Source of the DNA: Bacteroidota bacterium
GTDB taxonomy: Bacteria; Bacteroidota; Bacteroidia; JACPRZ01
NCBI GenBank assembly: GCA_016193485.1
Contig: JACPRZ010000009.1
Span: 1 to 36,087, forward strand
Direction: 5' to 3'
Length of the DNA: 36,087 nucleotides
Shown here: positions 1 to 8,219 of the stretch, one piece after another
How positions within the stretch are numbered: the stretch's first letter is position 1
How the letters are laid out: every line of letters starts with the position of its first letter
The notes under the pieces: model-generated
What the model was told of the DNA's origin: nothing
Database searches by the model: none
What the model saw: the letters and a program-made list of their open reading frames with translations, nothing else
Translations under genes and position numbers: made by a program

Positions 1-1689
1 GCAATTGACAAGGTTCAATCCAGCATTCAACTCTACCAGTCAATCAGGGGTACTGCGCAGGAGACGGAATTTTACAGGGAGATCATCATCAGTTTACTTC
101 TGCTTTCGCTGGCTATACTTGGTTTTGCCGCTGCGCGGGGTTTGTTCCTGTTTTTTATGCGGCAGACACTGATCGTCACATCGCGATGCATTGAATACGA
201 TCTGAAAAATGAAATTTATTCCCATTACCAGAAGTTATCCCAATCATTTTATAAACTCCACAGTACCGGGGATCTCATTAACCGCATCAGCGAAGATGTG
301 AGCAGGGTAAGAATGTACCTGGGACCAGGTATCATGTATACGGTTAACCTGATCGTTCTTTTCATTATTGTCATTACCATAATGCTAAGCGTCAACCCGC
401 TGTTGTCCTTTTTCGTACTTCTGCCATTGCCCCTCCTGCTGATCGGAATATATTATGTAAGCAACCTGATAAATAAAAGGAGCGATCAGATTCAGGAAAA
501 ATTATCCGATCTGACGGTATTCGCGCATGAACTTTTCACCGGTATTCGTGTTATCCGCGCCTTTGGAATGGAAAATTTATTATCGGAGCGATTTTCCGGT
601 GAGGTCTGTGAGTACAGGAAGAAATCGCTGCGGTTGCTTGAAGTCAATTCCGTATTCCATCCGCTGGTTCTGTTTCTGATCAGTATCAGTACACTTGTCA
701 CGATCATTATTGGAGGATTTTTATCCCTTGAGGGTAAGGTTAGTCCGGGCAATATCGCTGAGTTTGTTTTTTACGTGAACCTGCTTACATGGCCAGTTGC
801 CTCGGTAGGTTGGGTTACATCACTGATTCAACGCGCTGCAGCATCACAAAAAAGAATTAATGATTTTCTGAGTGTCGGTAATGACGTTCCGTCCGGAGCG
901 GTTGATGTACCGGCTTTTTCGGATTCTATCCGGTTTGAAAGGGTTACATTTACCTATCCCGATTCAGGTATCAGGGCGCTTGATGAAATAACCCTGCGCA
1001 TTGAAAAAGGAAAAAAAACCGGGATTATAGGGCACACCGGTTCCGGGAAGACCACCTTTGCCCAATTAATTCTCAGGGTATTTGACCCCGGGAGCGGAAA
1101 AATATTCATTGACGGCAGGGAAATCCGCGATATTCATGCCACTTCAATCAGGAACCTCATAGCGTATGTGCCCCAGGATATTTTTCTTTTTTCCGACACC
1201 ATTGCAAATAATATTCTCTTTGGCAGTACCCTGAAATCCAACAATCCGTCACGGATAGGGGATCGCTGCACCATTGAAAACGCTGCCAAGGGTGCCGGAA
1301 TTGCTTCGGAAATCAACTCGTTCCCGGAAAAATACAATACATTAATAGGTGAACGCGGTATAACTCTTTCTGGCGGACAGAAACAGAGAATTGCTATCGC
1401 CCGTGCACTGCTGCGGGAACCCGATATCCTTTTACTCGATGACTGCCTTTCAGCGGTTGATCCCGCTACGGAAATTGAAGTTAAAAATTATTTTAACAAA
1501 TATCTAATTGATAGAACAATAATTTTTATCACCCACAGGGTTTCATCAGTAATGGACTGCGATGAAATATTTGTTTTAGACCATGGCCGTATTTCAGAAC
1601 ACGGAACCCACGAAACCTTACTTACCTTAAACGGAATTTATTCCCGGCTCTACACACTCCAACTGGCTGAAGAAACGAATAAAAACTGA
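1..1689 (+). CDS. ABC exporter, fused membrane and ATPase domains (5' partial)
   Basis: The reading frame is open from base 1, so the start lies upstream; 562 residues are visible. The first ~300 residues form an ABC type-1 transmembrane domain with several hydrophobic segments. The ATPase domain follows: Walker A GHTGSGKTT at about residues 344-352, signature LSGGQ from 456, Walker B ILLLDD at 476-481 and the switch histidine in FITHR near 512. The residue after the Walker B aspartate is Asp481 where an active site normally has Glu. In known heterodimeric exporters (MdlA/YheI type) this marks the degenerate half, so a partner subunit is expected, perhaps just upstream. The substrate (drug, lipid or peptide) cannot be told. 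The family call is firm; the heterodimer is inference. Confidence 0.93.
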   Translation, partial: AIDKVQSSIQLYQSIRGTAQETEFYREIIISLLLLSLAILGFAAARGLFLFFMRQTLIVTSRCIEYDLKNEIYSHYQKLSQSFYKLHSTGDLINRISEDVSRVRMYLGPGIMYTVNLIVLFIIVITIMLSVNPLLSFFVLLPLPLLLIGIYYVSNLINKRSDQIQEKLSDLTVFAHELFTGIRVIRAFGMENLLSERFSGEVCEYRKKSLRLLEVNSVFHPLVLFLISISTLVTIIIGGFLSLEGKVSPGNIAEFVFYVNLLTWPVASVGWVTSLIQRAAASQKRINDFLSVGNDVPSGAVDVPAFSDSIRFERVTFTYPDSGIRALDEITLRIEKGKKTGIIGHTGSGKTTFAQLILRVFDPGSGKIFIDGREIRDIHATSIRNLIAYVPQDIFLFSDTIANNILFGSTLKSNNPSRIGDRCTIENAAKGAGIASEINSFPEKYNTLIGERGITLSGGQKQRIAIARALLREPDILLLDDCLSAVDPATEIEVKNYFNKYLIDRTIIFITHRVSSVMDCDEIFVLDHGRISEHGTHETLLTLNGIYSRLYTLQLAEETNKN

Positions 1690-1780
1690 CAATTGTTCTG
1701 TTTCTTACTATTTGATATCTTGTTGATTTTCATGGTATTTATTTTTTTACTCAAAAAAAACAGCCGGATGTTTTTTTTCT

Positions 1781-1788
1781 TACCTTTG
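1781..1788 (+). promoter_or_regulatory. Bacteroidota -7 element for the DUF3276 gene
   Basis: TACCTTTG matches the TAnnTTTG consensus recognised by the Bacteroidota housekeeping sigma factor. It lies 61 nt upstream of the ATG at 1850. No good -33 TTG was found at the usual spacing. Confidence 0.55.
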
Positions 1789-1849
1789 TATTAGAAATCA
1801 ATACTATACTATCACTTTCTTATTGACCTTACCCAGAAAAAAAAATATT

Positions 1850-2227
1850 ATGGAAAGCAGTGAAAATTCAAAAAGCAAAATGGTTTTTTCAAAATCTGTG
1901 AGGGCCGGAAAGAGAACCTACTTTTTTGATGTTAAAGAGACCAGGGGGGGTGACTATTACATAGTCATTACGGAAAGTAAAAAACAATTCAAGACCGATG
2001 GCAGTCCGGGTCATTTTTTCATGAAGTCAAAAATATTTCTTTATAAGGAGGATTTTGACAAATTCTGTGATGCTTTATCGGGAGTGTGCGAATATATAAG
2101 GAAGGAAAAAGGGCTGAAACAATTGCCGGGAGAAGGCGCTTCGGAAACTGCCGGTTCCGCTGACCCCGGTAATCCTGAAAAAGGCGGACTTGTGGATTTT
2201 AACTTTGATGACCTGGATAAAGTGTAA
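1850..2227 (+). CDS. DUF3276 family (PUR-alpha-like nucleic-acid-binding) protein
   Basis: A 125-residue protein. The frame could begin at a TTG at 1823, but the ATG at 1850 (MESSEN) is preferred because it follows an A-rich stretch and leaves room for the promoter at 1781. The conserved core runs from about residue 10 to 85 (KSVRAGKRTYFFDVKETRGG, then YYIVITESKK and SKIFLYKEDFDKF). This is the pattern of the small Bacteroidota DUF3276 family, which resembles PUR repeats that bind single-stranded DNA or RNA. The C-terminal 35 residues are low-complexity Gly/Glu/Asp ending in FNFDDLDKV. It is a stand-alone gene between an ABC exporter and a hydrolase. A G7 run lies at 1944-1950. Its cellular role is unknown. 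Confidence 0.85.
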   Translation: MESSENSKSKMVFSKSVRAGKRTYFFDVKETRGGDYYIVITESKKQFKTDGSPGHFFMKSKIFLYKEDFDKFCDALSGVCEYIRKEKGLKQLPGEGASETAGSADPGNPEKGGLVDFNFDDLDKV

Positions 2228-2456
2228 TACAGGAGTTATTAACATTTAGTTAAACTTCGCATACTTTTTTTTTACCGCTTTTTAATTCCTTTTGAGTTAT
2301 GGACTGGCATCCTCCCATGTAAACATCCGCATAAGAAGAAATCCTTTCCCGGGAATAATTAACAAGCGGGTGTTCAAAAGTTTAACAAAAATTATCGGTT
2401 GCCTCGCAGGCGTATGTTACTTTTGCGAATAAGTAAAAATCAAAATCAACAAACCG
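2228..2456. other. Intergenic region upstream of the UPF0173 gene
   Basis: 229 bp without a plausible gene. It is AT-rich with T runs near 2266-2274. Apart from the promoter element at 2418 nothing structured was seen. Confidence 0.5.
2418..2425 (+). promoter_or_regulatory. Bacteroidota -7 element for the UPF0173 gene
   Basis: TACTTTTG matches TAnnTTTG. A TTG at 2399-2401 lies 16 nt upstream, slightly short for the -33 box. The GTG start at 2457 is 32 nt downstream. Confidence 0.55.
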
Positions 2457-3137
2457 GTGAAACTTACCTATTTGGGCCATGCCTCTTTTCTTGCCGAAGT
2501 GACGGGTAAGAATCTTTTGTTTGACCCCTTTATTTCGCCCAATGAACTTGCCCGTTCCATACATACTGATAAAATCAACGCAGATTATATCCTTATTTCA
2601 CACGGGCATGAAGACCACCTTGCCGATGCCGCTTCCATTGCCAAAAGAACCGGAGCAACAATAATTTCAAACTTCGAAATTGTCACATGGTTCTCTAAAA
2701 ATGGTATTCCAAAAGGCCATCCTATGAATTACGGTGGCACATGGAGTTTTGATTTCGGAAAAGTTAAAATGGTAAATGCAGTACATTCCTCCACCCTGCC
2801 GGATGGATCCAGCGGTGGAAACCCGTGCGGTTTCATAATCAGGCACCATAAAGATAACTTTTATTTCTCAGGCGATACCGCACTGCACTTTGATATGAAA
2901 CTTATGGGTGAGCATGATAAAATAACCCTTGCGGCTCTTTGCATAGGCGATAATTTTACTATGGGTGTTGACGATGCTGTTATCGCGTCAGATTTTATCG
3001 GGTGCAGTAAAATAATCGGCATGCATTACGATACATTCGGTTATATCAAAATTGACCATACCGCGGCAAAAAGCGCTTTCAGGAAAGCCGGGAAAGAACT
3101 TTTTCTTATGAATATCGGGGAAACGGCTGAATTTTAG
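2457..3137 (+). CDS. UPF0173 metal-dependent hydrolase (metallo-beta-lactamase fold)
   Basis: A 226-residue protein starting at GTG; MKLTYLGHASFL is the usual N-terminus of the UPF0173 family, and length matches the family. The metal site is intact: H49-G-H51-E-D53-H54, then His110 (NAVHSS), Asp140 (FSGDTAL) and His190 (GMHYDTF). These are the ligands of a dinuclear metal centre in the metallo-beta-lactamase fold. UlaG-like relatives hydrolyse lactones or phosphoesters, but the substrate of this family is not known. No signal peptide, so it is cytoplasmic. It is preceded by its own promoter and followed after 55 nt by parA. Confidence 0.9.
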   Translation: MKLTYLGHASFLAEVTGKNLLFDPFISPNELARSIHTDKINADYILISHGHEDHLADAASIAKRTGATIISNFEIVTWFSKNGIPKGHPMNYGGTWSFDFGKVKMVNAVHSSTLPDGSSGGNPCGFIIRHHKDNFYFSGDTALHFDMKLMGEHDKITLAALCIGDNFTMGVDDAVIASDFIGCSKIIGMHYDTFGYIKIDHTAAKSAFRKAGKELFLMNIGETAEF

Positions 3138-3192
3138 ATTAGGATTCACATTATAAATAAATCAACTTCATACAATAATAATTTCAAATTCT

Positions 3193-4002
3193 ATGTCGAA
3201 AATAATTGCCATTGCCAATCAGAAAGGCGGGGTTGGTAAAACAACTACCACTATTAACCTGGGTGCCAGTTTGGGTGTTCTTGAATTTAAAACCCTCATA
3301 ATTGACGCTGACCCTCAGGCCAACGCCACCTCCGGAACAGGACTAAACCGAAAGGATAATAAATTATCGCTGTACGATTGCTTTATTAATGAAACAGGGA
3401 TTACTAAAACCATTCAGAGTACCTCGGTACCTAACCTCGATATCGTACCGTCCCATCTTGACCTGGTTGGCGCTGAAGTGGAAATAATCAATACCCCAAA
3501 CAGAGAAAAAATTCTGAAAGGAGCCATCCAGGTTATCAGGGAAAAATATAAATTTATCCTTATTGACTGTGCTCCGTCACTCGGGCTTATTACCGTTAAC
3601 GCCCTGACGGCTGCCGATTCGGTAATCATTCCGGTCCAATGCGAATACTTCGCCCTTGAAGGGTTAGGAAAACTTCTGCAGACCATAAAAATCATACAGG
3701 CGCGGCTTAATCCATCACTCACCATTGAAGGATTCCTCCTCACTATGTATGATTCACGCCTGAACCTTGCCAACCAGGTGGTTGAAGAAGTGAAAAAACA
3801 TTTCCAGGATATGGTTTTTTCAACCATCATTCACCGGAATGTTAAACTTGGAGAAGCGCCCAGTTACGGTGAAGCGGCTATTATTTATGATGTTAATTCA
3901 ACCGGGGCCATCAATTATCTGAACCTCGCACGCGAATTGCTGCAAAAACACGGCATGACGCAAATACCGGGAAAGGAAAAAATTATTGCGTCCGTCAATT
4001 AA
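3193..4002 (+). CDS. parA: Chromosome-partitioning ATPase ParA/Soj
   Basis: A 269-residue protein starting MSKIIAIANQ. It carries the deviant Walker A KGGVGKTTT at residues 11-19 with the signature lysine Lys11, Walker A' FKTLIIDADPQAN near 33-45 and Walker B FILIDCAPSLG near 121. This is the ParA/MinD fold of Soj-type proteins; length is normal. It binds DNA non-specifically as an ATP dimer and is stimulated by ParB, moving the origin region. parB follows with its ATG 13 nt after the parA stop, so they are very likely one transcript. No parS site was recognised in the window. Confidence 0.96.
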   Translation: MSKIIAIANQKGGVGKTTTTINLGASLGVLEFKTLIIDADPQANATSGTGLNRKDNKLSLYDCFINETGITKTIQSTSVPNLDIVPSHLDLVGAEVEIINTPNREKILKGAIQVIREKYKFILIDCAPSLGLITVNALTAADSVIIPVQCEYFALEGLGKLLQTIKIIQARLNPSLTIEGFLLTMYDSRLNLANQVVEEVKKHFQDMVFSTIIHRNVKLGEAPSYGEAAIIYDVNSTGAINYLNLARELLQKHGMTQIPGKEKIIASVN

Positions 4003-4015
4003 AACTATAAACTCC

Positions 4016-4930
4016 ATGTCACGCAAAAATCCGTTAGGCAGAGGATTAGGCGCCCTGCTTGAAAATTACAGCAACGAAGAAATCACATCGCGCTATAGTT
4101 CTCCCGAACCCGCATCCCCACCTGGAAAAGTTTTTAACATACCCCTCAGTAACATTGAAACAAACCCTTTCCAGCCCCGGACATCTTTTGATGACAGGTT
4201 ATTGCAGGAATTGGCACAGTCCATTAAAGAAGTAGGTCTGATTCAACCGGTAACTGTCAGAAAAACGGGTGTTGACCGGTACCAGTTGATCTCCGGTGAA
4301 CGGAGGTATCTTGCCTCAAAAATCTGCGGGTTGACTGAAATACCTGCCTATGTCCGGATTGCCGATGATAAAGAGATGCTCGGTTTGGCGCTCATTGAAA
4401 ATGTTCAGAGAGAAGACCTTGACGCCATTGAAATTGCACTTGGATTTGAACGGCTGATAGATGAGTGCGGCTTTACCCATGAAGAACTGAGCCGGAAAAT
4501 GGGAAAAGACCGTTCTACGATAACTAATTTCCTCCGGCTTCTTAAACTTCCTGCGGTAATCCAACTCGCCCTTAAACAGAAAAAAATATCCATGGCTCAT
4601 GCAAGAACACTGATTGCCGTAGAGGATACTTCCAGACAACTGGAATATTTTGACCGAATTCTCACCCATGAATTGTCGGTCAGGGAGACCGAACACTTAG
4701 TGAAGGAATTTAAAAGAACCGGCAGATCAACCCCGGAGCATGATTCTGATAATTTACATTCACAACCGGTAAGTTCCTCTGAAAAGTCACGTGCCATCAT
4801 TTATGCCATCTCACGGAAAACCGGAACTGATGTGAATATCCGCATGAATAATAAAGGAGGGGGGCGTATCGTTATTCCATTTGAATCGGAAGAGAAACTG
4901 CTGGCTATTGCAAGCGCCCTCGGTATCTGA
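4016..4930 (+). CDS. parB: Chromosome-partitioning protein ParB/Spo0J
   Basis: A 304-residue protein. The frame extends to a TTG at 3986 inside parA, but the ATG at 4016 gives the conserved start MSRKNPLGRGLGALL, so it is preferred. In order: the N-terminal ParA-interacting peptide, the ParB/Srx-like CTP-binding domain with NPFQPR, SGERRYLAS and ENVQREDLDAIE, the helix-turn-helix THEELSRKMGKDRSTITNFLRLL, and a C-terminal dimerisation region (~245-304). The CTP motif reads GERRYLA, whereas many ParBs have GERRWRA. It binds parS and loads SMC. It forms an operon with parA. Confidence 0.96.
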   Translation: MSRKNPLGRGLGALLENYSNEEITSRYSSPEPASPPGKVFNIPLSNIETNPFQPRTSFDDRLLQELAQSIKEVGLIQPVTVRKTGVDRYQLISGERRYLASKICGLTEIPAYVRIADDKEMLGLALIENVQREDLDAIEIALGFERLIDECGFTHEELSRKMGKDRSTITNFLRLLKLPAVIQLALKQKKISMAHARTLIAVEDTSRQLEYFDRILTHELSVRETEHLVKEFKRTGRSTPEHDSDNLHSQPVSSSEKSRAIIYAISRKTGTDVNIRMNNKGGGRIVIPFESEEKLLAIASALGI

Positions 4931-4951
4931 AAAAAATCCATTTGCGTCCAT

Positions 4952-5121
4952 TATACTGATGCTGAATGATTTTGTGCTGACGCTTCGGTCCTGACGAGAC
5001 TCCGTCTATCAGGACGTCTCGTACAGTATTCTGACATTTATCGTCAGAACAAATAATTCAGATCAGCATATACTGACGAATTTGATTTTGCAAACTTGCA
5101 AAATCAAATTCCGTCAGTATA
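4952..5121 (+). repeat. 170-bp structured dispersed repeat, copy 1
   Basis: Almost fills the gap between parB and the DUF5683 gene. The inverse complement of 12997-13166 matches it without gaps, with 7 differences by hand alignment (163/170); the first 75 bp are identical. Its ends are imperfect inverted repeats, TATACTGATG and CGTCAGTATA. Inside are three hairpins: ACGAGAC with GTCTCGT, CTGAC with GTCAG, and a ~25-bp near-perfect hairpin (TATACTGACG-AATTTGATTTTGCA with its complement) at the right end. The trinucleotide CAT flanks both sides, possibly a short target duplication. The right hairpin ends 35 bp before the ATG at 5157. No coding potential. Confidence 0.9.
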
Positions 5122-5156
5122 CATTTCTGTTCCGGGAAAATTGTTCACAGAAAAAA

Positions 5157-5699
5157 ATGAAACAATCTGTTTTTATCCTATTGGCACTTACCGGATTTTT
5201 ACATACAACTGCCCAAACGGCTGATACGATTGCAAAAAAAACACATTCTCCGCGCACCGCTATGATCCTGTCATCTGTGATTCCCGGTGCCGGTCAGGTA
5301 TATAACAGGCAATATTGGAAAATACCGATAATCATTGGAGGGTTTGCAGGTTTGATTTACGGGATTGATTTCAATAATAATAATTACCGTGATTTCAGGA
5401 ATTCCTACCTGTTGCGATATGACAATGATACCAATACAATTGATAATTACTATGGAGTATATTCTGATGAAAGCATCATAGCGCTTAAAGATTATTACAA
5501 ACGCAACAGGGACTTTTATATTATCGGAACCGGACTTTTGTACATCCTGAATGTCTTGGATGCTTATGTCTTTGCCCATTTGAAGGACTTTGACATTAAC
5601 CAGGAACTCAGCATCCGTGTCCACCCTGGTTTTTACACCGGGACTTACGCCCGGCCATATCCCGTACCGGGGGTTGCTTTGACCTGTTACCTTAAATAA
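5157..5699 (+). CDS. DUF5683 domain protein, exported
   Basis: A 180-residue protein. The frame opens at 5082 inside the repeat, but the ATG at 5157 follows an A-rich stretch and gives a clean signal peptide (MKQSVFILLALTGFLHTTAQ). The core has TAMILSSVIPGAGQVYNRQYWKIPIIIGGFAGLIYG near residues 35-70 and YIIGTGLLYILNVLDAYVFAHLKDFD near 123-148. These two hydrophobic blocks are characteristic of the Bacteroidota DUF5683 family. It is probably an envelope membrane protein; function is unknown. dapB begins 6 nt after its stop and lepB follows, an arrangement consistent with co-transcription. Confidence 0.88.
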   Translation: MKQSVFILLALTGFLHTTAQTADTIAKKTHSPRTAMILSSVIPGAGQVYNRQYWKIPIIIGGFAGLIYGIDFNNNNYRDFRNSYLLRYDNDTNTIDNYYGVYSDESIIALKDYYKRNRDFYIIGTGLLYILNVLDAYVFAHLKDFDINQELSIRVHPGFYTGTYARPYPVPGVALTCYLK

Positions 5700-5705
5700 A
5701 AGGAT

Positions 5706-6440
5706 ATGCCACTCAAAATAGCGCTGATCGGATACGGGAAGATGGGAAAGGCAGTGGAAAAAATTGCCATCAGCCGGGGACATCGCATCGCGTTAAAAAT
5801 TGATCTGGATAATATGAAGTCACTCAGCCAAAAGGCATTGAGGGGGAGTGATGCCGTTATTGAATTCACCGGCAATAATTCCGCTTATAAAAACGTTATC
5901 TTTTGTCTCAATGCCGGATTGCCCGTTATTTGCGGATCCACCGGATGGAATGACCGCCATGAAGATGCAGCAAATTATTGCCGTAAAAAAAACGGTGCAT
6001 TTTTATATTCACCGAATTTCAGCATCGGTGCAAATTTATTTTTTGCCCTGAATAAAAATCTGGCCGCCCTGATGAAAAATAAAACAGAATATTCAGTAAA
6101 GGTAAAAGAAACCCACCATTTACATAAAAAAGATGCGCCTAGCGGTACTGCCGTAAAACTTGCAGAACAGATTTTACAGGTATATGACGGTGCCAAAAAA
6201 AAATGGACACTTGGTGACTCTTATGATCCGGCCGTGCTTCCCGTTATTTCAGAGCGTAAAGGGGAAGTGACGGGTATTCACAGCGTACTGTACGAATCGG
6301 ATAATGATACGATAGAGATAATCCACAATGCTAAATCAAGATATGCCTTCGCCTTAGGTGCTGTGGTGGGAGCGGAATGGCTGGTCCGTACCGGAAAAAA
6401 AGGAGTTTTTACACTGTCGGATATACTTACATTTGCCTGA
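5706..6440 (+). CDS. dapB: 4-hydroxy-tetrahydrodipicolinate reductase
   Basis: A 244-residue protein. The nucleotide-binding motif GYGKMGK is at residues 9-15 and the catalytic segment HHLHKKDAPSGTA at 137-149, with the catalytic His138 and Lys142 region and the substrate-binding SGT intact. DapB reduces hydroxy-tetrahydrodipicolinate with NAD(P)H in the diaminopimelate/lysine pathway, feeding peptidoglycan and protein synthesis. Its length is close to that of DapBs in this phylum. It is cytoplasmic. It starts 6 nt after the DUF5683 stop and 18 nt before lepB, so an operon is likely. Confidence 0.96.
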   Translation: MPLKIALIGYGKMGKAVEKIAISRGHRIALKIDLDNMKSLSQKALRGSDAVIEFTGNNSAYKNVIFCLNAGLPVICGSTGWNDRHEDAANYCRKKNGAFLYSPNFSIGANLFFALNKNLAALMKNKTEYSVKVKETHHLHKKDAPSGTAVKLAEQILQVYDGAKKKWTLGDSYDPAVLPVISERKGEVTGIHSVLYESDNDTIEIIHNAKSRYAFALGAVVGAEWLVRTGKKGVFTLSDILTFA

Positions 6441-6458
6441 AAAAATAATTCCTGTACC

Positions 6459-7562
6459 ATGTTCAAAAGAAAAAATAAACCTGCCGGACCTGTAAAACAA
6501 CGGAAAAAAAAGAGTAAATTCCGTGAATGGGTGGATGCGATAATCTTTGCCGTAATTGCCGCAACCCTTATACGGGCGTTCATCGTGGAAGCGTTCACCA
6601 TTCCCACGCCTTCGATGGAAAAATCCCTCCTCGTTGGCGATTTTCTTTTCGTCAGTAAAATAAACTATGGCCCCAGGGTGCCAATGACCCCGCTCTCTTT
6701 TCCGTTTGCCCACCACACACTCCCGCTTACGGATAACGTTAAATCATACCTTGAATGGATAAAAATTCCTTACCTGCGGATTCCCGGGTTCCAGGAAATA
6801 AAAACTAATGATGTTGTGGTTTTCAATTACCCCATGGAAGATTTCCGGCCGGTTGACAAACGCGAAAATTATATTAAACGGTGTGTGGCCATTCCCGGTG
6901 ACACTCTTGAAGTAAGAAACCGTAAATTACTGATCAACGGCATCGTATCAGAAGATACACCGGAGATGCAATATTCATATCATATCAAAACCGATGGCAG
7001 CGGTTTTAATCCGAAGATATTACAGAAACTTGATATTACAGAAGGGGGGATTATTTCCGGCAGCGGGGATTACCAGTTCACTCTTGCCGCCCCGGCAATG
7101 GAACAAATGAAACAATATGCAAACGTTCAAGCGGTAAACCCGTTAATTGATCCGCCAAATACGTTTTCAGATTATATTTTCCCTTCTGATTCAACGTTTA
7201 AATGGAATAAAGATAATTTCGGTCCTATCGTAATCCCGAAAAAGGGAGTCACCATACCCCTCACCGTAAAAAACCTGCCTTTGTACAGGAGGTTGCTTAC
7301 CGTATATGAACATACTGAAGTATCCATCCGGAACGGACAGATTTTCCTGAATGGACAGGCATCTGACCATTATACTTTTAAAATGGATTACTACTTTATG
7401 ATGGGAGACAACCGGCACAATTCCCTTGATTCACGGTTCTGGGGTTTTGTACCGGATGATCATATTGTCGGCAAAGCGGTCTTCATCTGGCTTTCAGTCG
7501 ATAAAAACGCTCCGTGGTGGAATAAAATAAGGTGGGGAAGGTTGTTTTCGGGGATAAAGTAG
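6459..7562 (+). CDS. lepB: Signal peptidase I
   Basis: A 367-residue membrane protease that removes signal peptides from Sec-exported proteins. A basic N-terminus (KRKNK, KQRKKKSK) precedes a transmembrane segment at about 25-45. The catalytic serine is Ser52 in PTPSMEKSLL and the general-base lysine is Lys140 in YIKRCVAIPGD. The C-terminal MMGDNRHNSLDSRFWGFVP box is near residue 318. About 165 residues lie between the lysine box and the GDN box, much longer than in E. coli-type enzymes apart from their own insert. Long inserts of this kind are common in Bacteroidota LepB. It is the last gene of the DUF5683-dapB-lepB group. Confidence 0.96.
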   Translation: MFKRKNKPAGPVKQRKKKSKFREWVDAIIFAVIAATLIRAFIVEAFTIPTPSMEKSLLVGDFLFVSKINYGPRVPMTPLSFPFAHHTLPLTDNVKSYLEWIKIPYLRIPGFQEIKTNDVVVFNYPMEDFRPVDKRENYIKRCVAIPGDTLEVRNRKLLINGIVSEDTPEMQYSYHIKTDGSGFNPKILQKLDITEGGIISGSGDYQFTLAAPAMEQMKQYANVQAVNPLIDPPNTFSDYIFPSDSTFKWNKDNFGPIVIPKKGVTIPLTVKNLPLYRRLLTVYEHTEVSIRNGQIFLNGQASDHYTFKMDYYFMMGDNRHNSLDSRFWGFVPDDHIVGKAVFIWLSVDKNAPWWNKIRWGRLFSGIK

Positions 7563-7589
7563 ACAGGAGACAGGAGACAGGAGACAGGG
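7563..7589. repeat. Short tandem repeat, unit ACAGGAG
   Basis: Almost four copies of the 7-nt unit ACAGGAG directly after the lepB stop codon. It is non-coding and could vary in length by slippage. Confidence 0.85.
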
Positions 7590-7620
7590 AATAACAATAA
7601 ATTTATTTTAATAGTTAATT

Positions 7621-7854
7621 ATGACGACCACAATCATCAGAAAAAAGGTGCATCAATACATTGATGAAGCGGAAGAAAATGTGCTCGAAGTAGTGTATAA
7701 GATGCTAAAACTTTACGCAGGAGATGACAACCAAAGCATGCTGTCGGATGAGCAAAAGAAGGAACTTGACAGGCGCAGCAAACTTTACCATCAGGGAAAG
7801 TTAAAAGCATCTTCATGGGAAGAAGTAAAACAACGAACCCGCGCAGGACGATAA
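7621..7854 (+). CDS. Putative antitoxin of a RelE/ParE-type module
   Basis: A 77-residue acidic/basic helical protein (IIRKKVHQYIDEAEENVLEVVYKML, then SDEQKKELDRRSKLYHQGKLKASSWEEVKQRTRAGR). The C-terminal pattern with a short Lys/Ser/Trp-Glu-Glu segment is typical of the small antitoxins encoded directly before RelE/ParE toxins. The toxin frame starts 1 nt after its stop, the usual tight coupling. It would bind and neutralise the toxin and repress its own promoter. Since the toxin gene is broken, the antitoxin may now be orphaned. The start is the ATG at 7621; no other is close. Confidence 0.75.
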   Translation: MTTTIIRKKVHQYIDEAEENVLEVVYKMLKLYAGDDNQSMLSDEQKKELDRRSKLYHQGKLKASSWEEVKQRTRAGR

Positions 7855-7855
7855 G

Positions 7856-8156
7856 ATGTATTACCTTTTTATTACCGTAAGAGCAGAAGCGGAATATTAC
7901 GATGCGTTTTGGTATTATGAAGAAAAACAAAAAGGCCTCGGTGTTTCATTTGAGTATGAAACAGACCAAGTATAAAAATTTCAGAGAAGCATTACTCAAA
8001 AGATTCCCGTATCTTATAGTGTATGAAATTGTTAAAGATAAAACAGTTATCCATTCATTCTTTCATACAAGCAGAAATCCAAAGAAGAAATACAAACAAA
8101 CACCAATTGTTTCAACGCTCAACGAGCCAAAGGAACGTTACGAAAAGAAAAAATAA
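7856..8156 (+). pseudogene. RelE/ParE-family toxin, frameshifted and internally deleted
   Basis: From the ATG at 7856 the frame gives MYYLFITVRAEAEYYDAFWY and continues to KGLGVSFEYETDQV, then stops at 7973-7975 after 39 residues. This is the first half of a RelE/ParE toxin (helix with FWYYEEKQKGLG). The second half is in the next frame from about 7971: YKNFREALLKRFPYLIVYEI, then HSFFHTSRNPKK, a characteristic toxin C-terminus. The stretch of roughly 20-25 residues that normally joins the halves is missing. So both a deletion and a frame change have occurred, and an active toxin is unlikely. The C-terminal frame runs on to 8156 with a lysine-rich tail. Confidence 0.8.
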
Positions 8157-8219
8157 AATGATCTTTTTCAATTTCTTTTTAGACCCAGGGCTCAACCGCG
8201 GCAAATAATTTGAATAAAA

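Noticed and set aside
3414..3830. 138-codon open frame antisense to parA
   Set aside because: It shadows the strongly supported parA gene; the translation has no recognisable domain.
4780..4800. CACGTG inside parB as a parS site
   Set aside because: The flanks do not match the parS consensus beyond the six central bases.
4949..5124. 3-bp CAT flanking repeat copy 1 as a proven target duplication
   Set aside because: Three bases can match by chance, and copy 2 has no such duplication.
5271..5783. 170-codon open frame antisense to the DUF5683 gene
   Set aside because: It runs across two real genes on the other strand and has no known pattern.
7563..7589. Tandem ACAGGAG as a CRISPR array
   Set aside because: The units are only 7 nt, directly adjacent, with no spacers.
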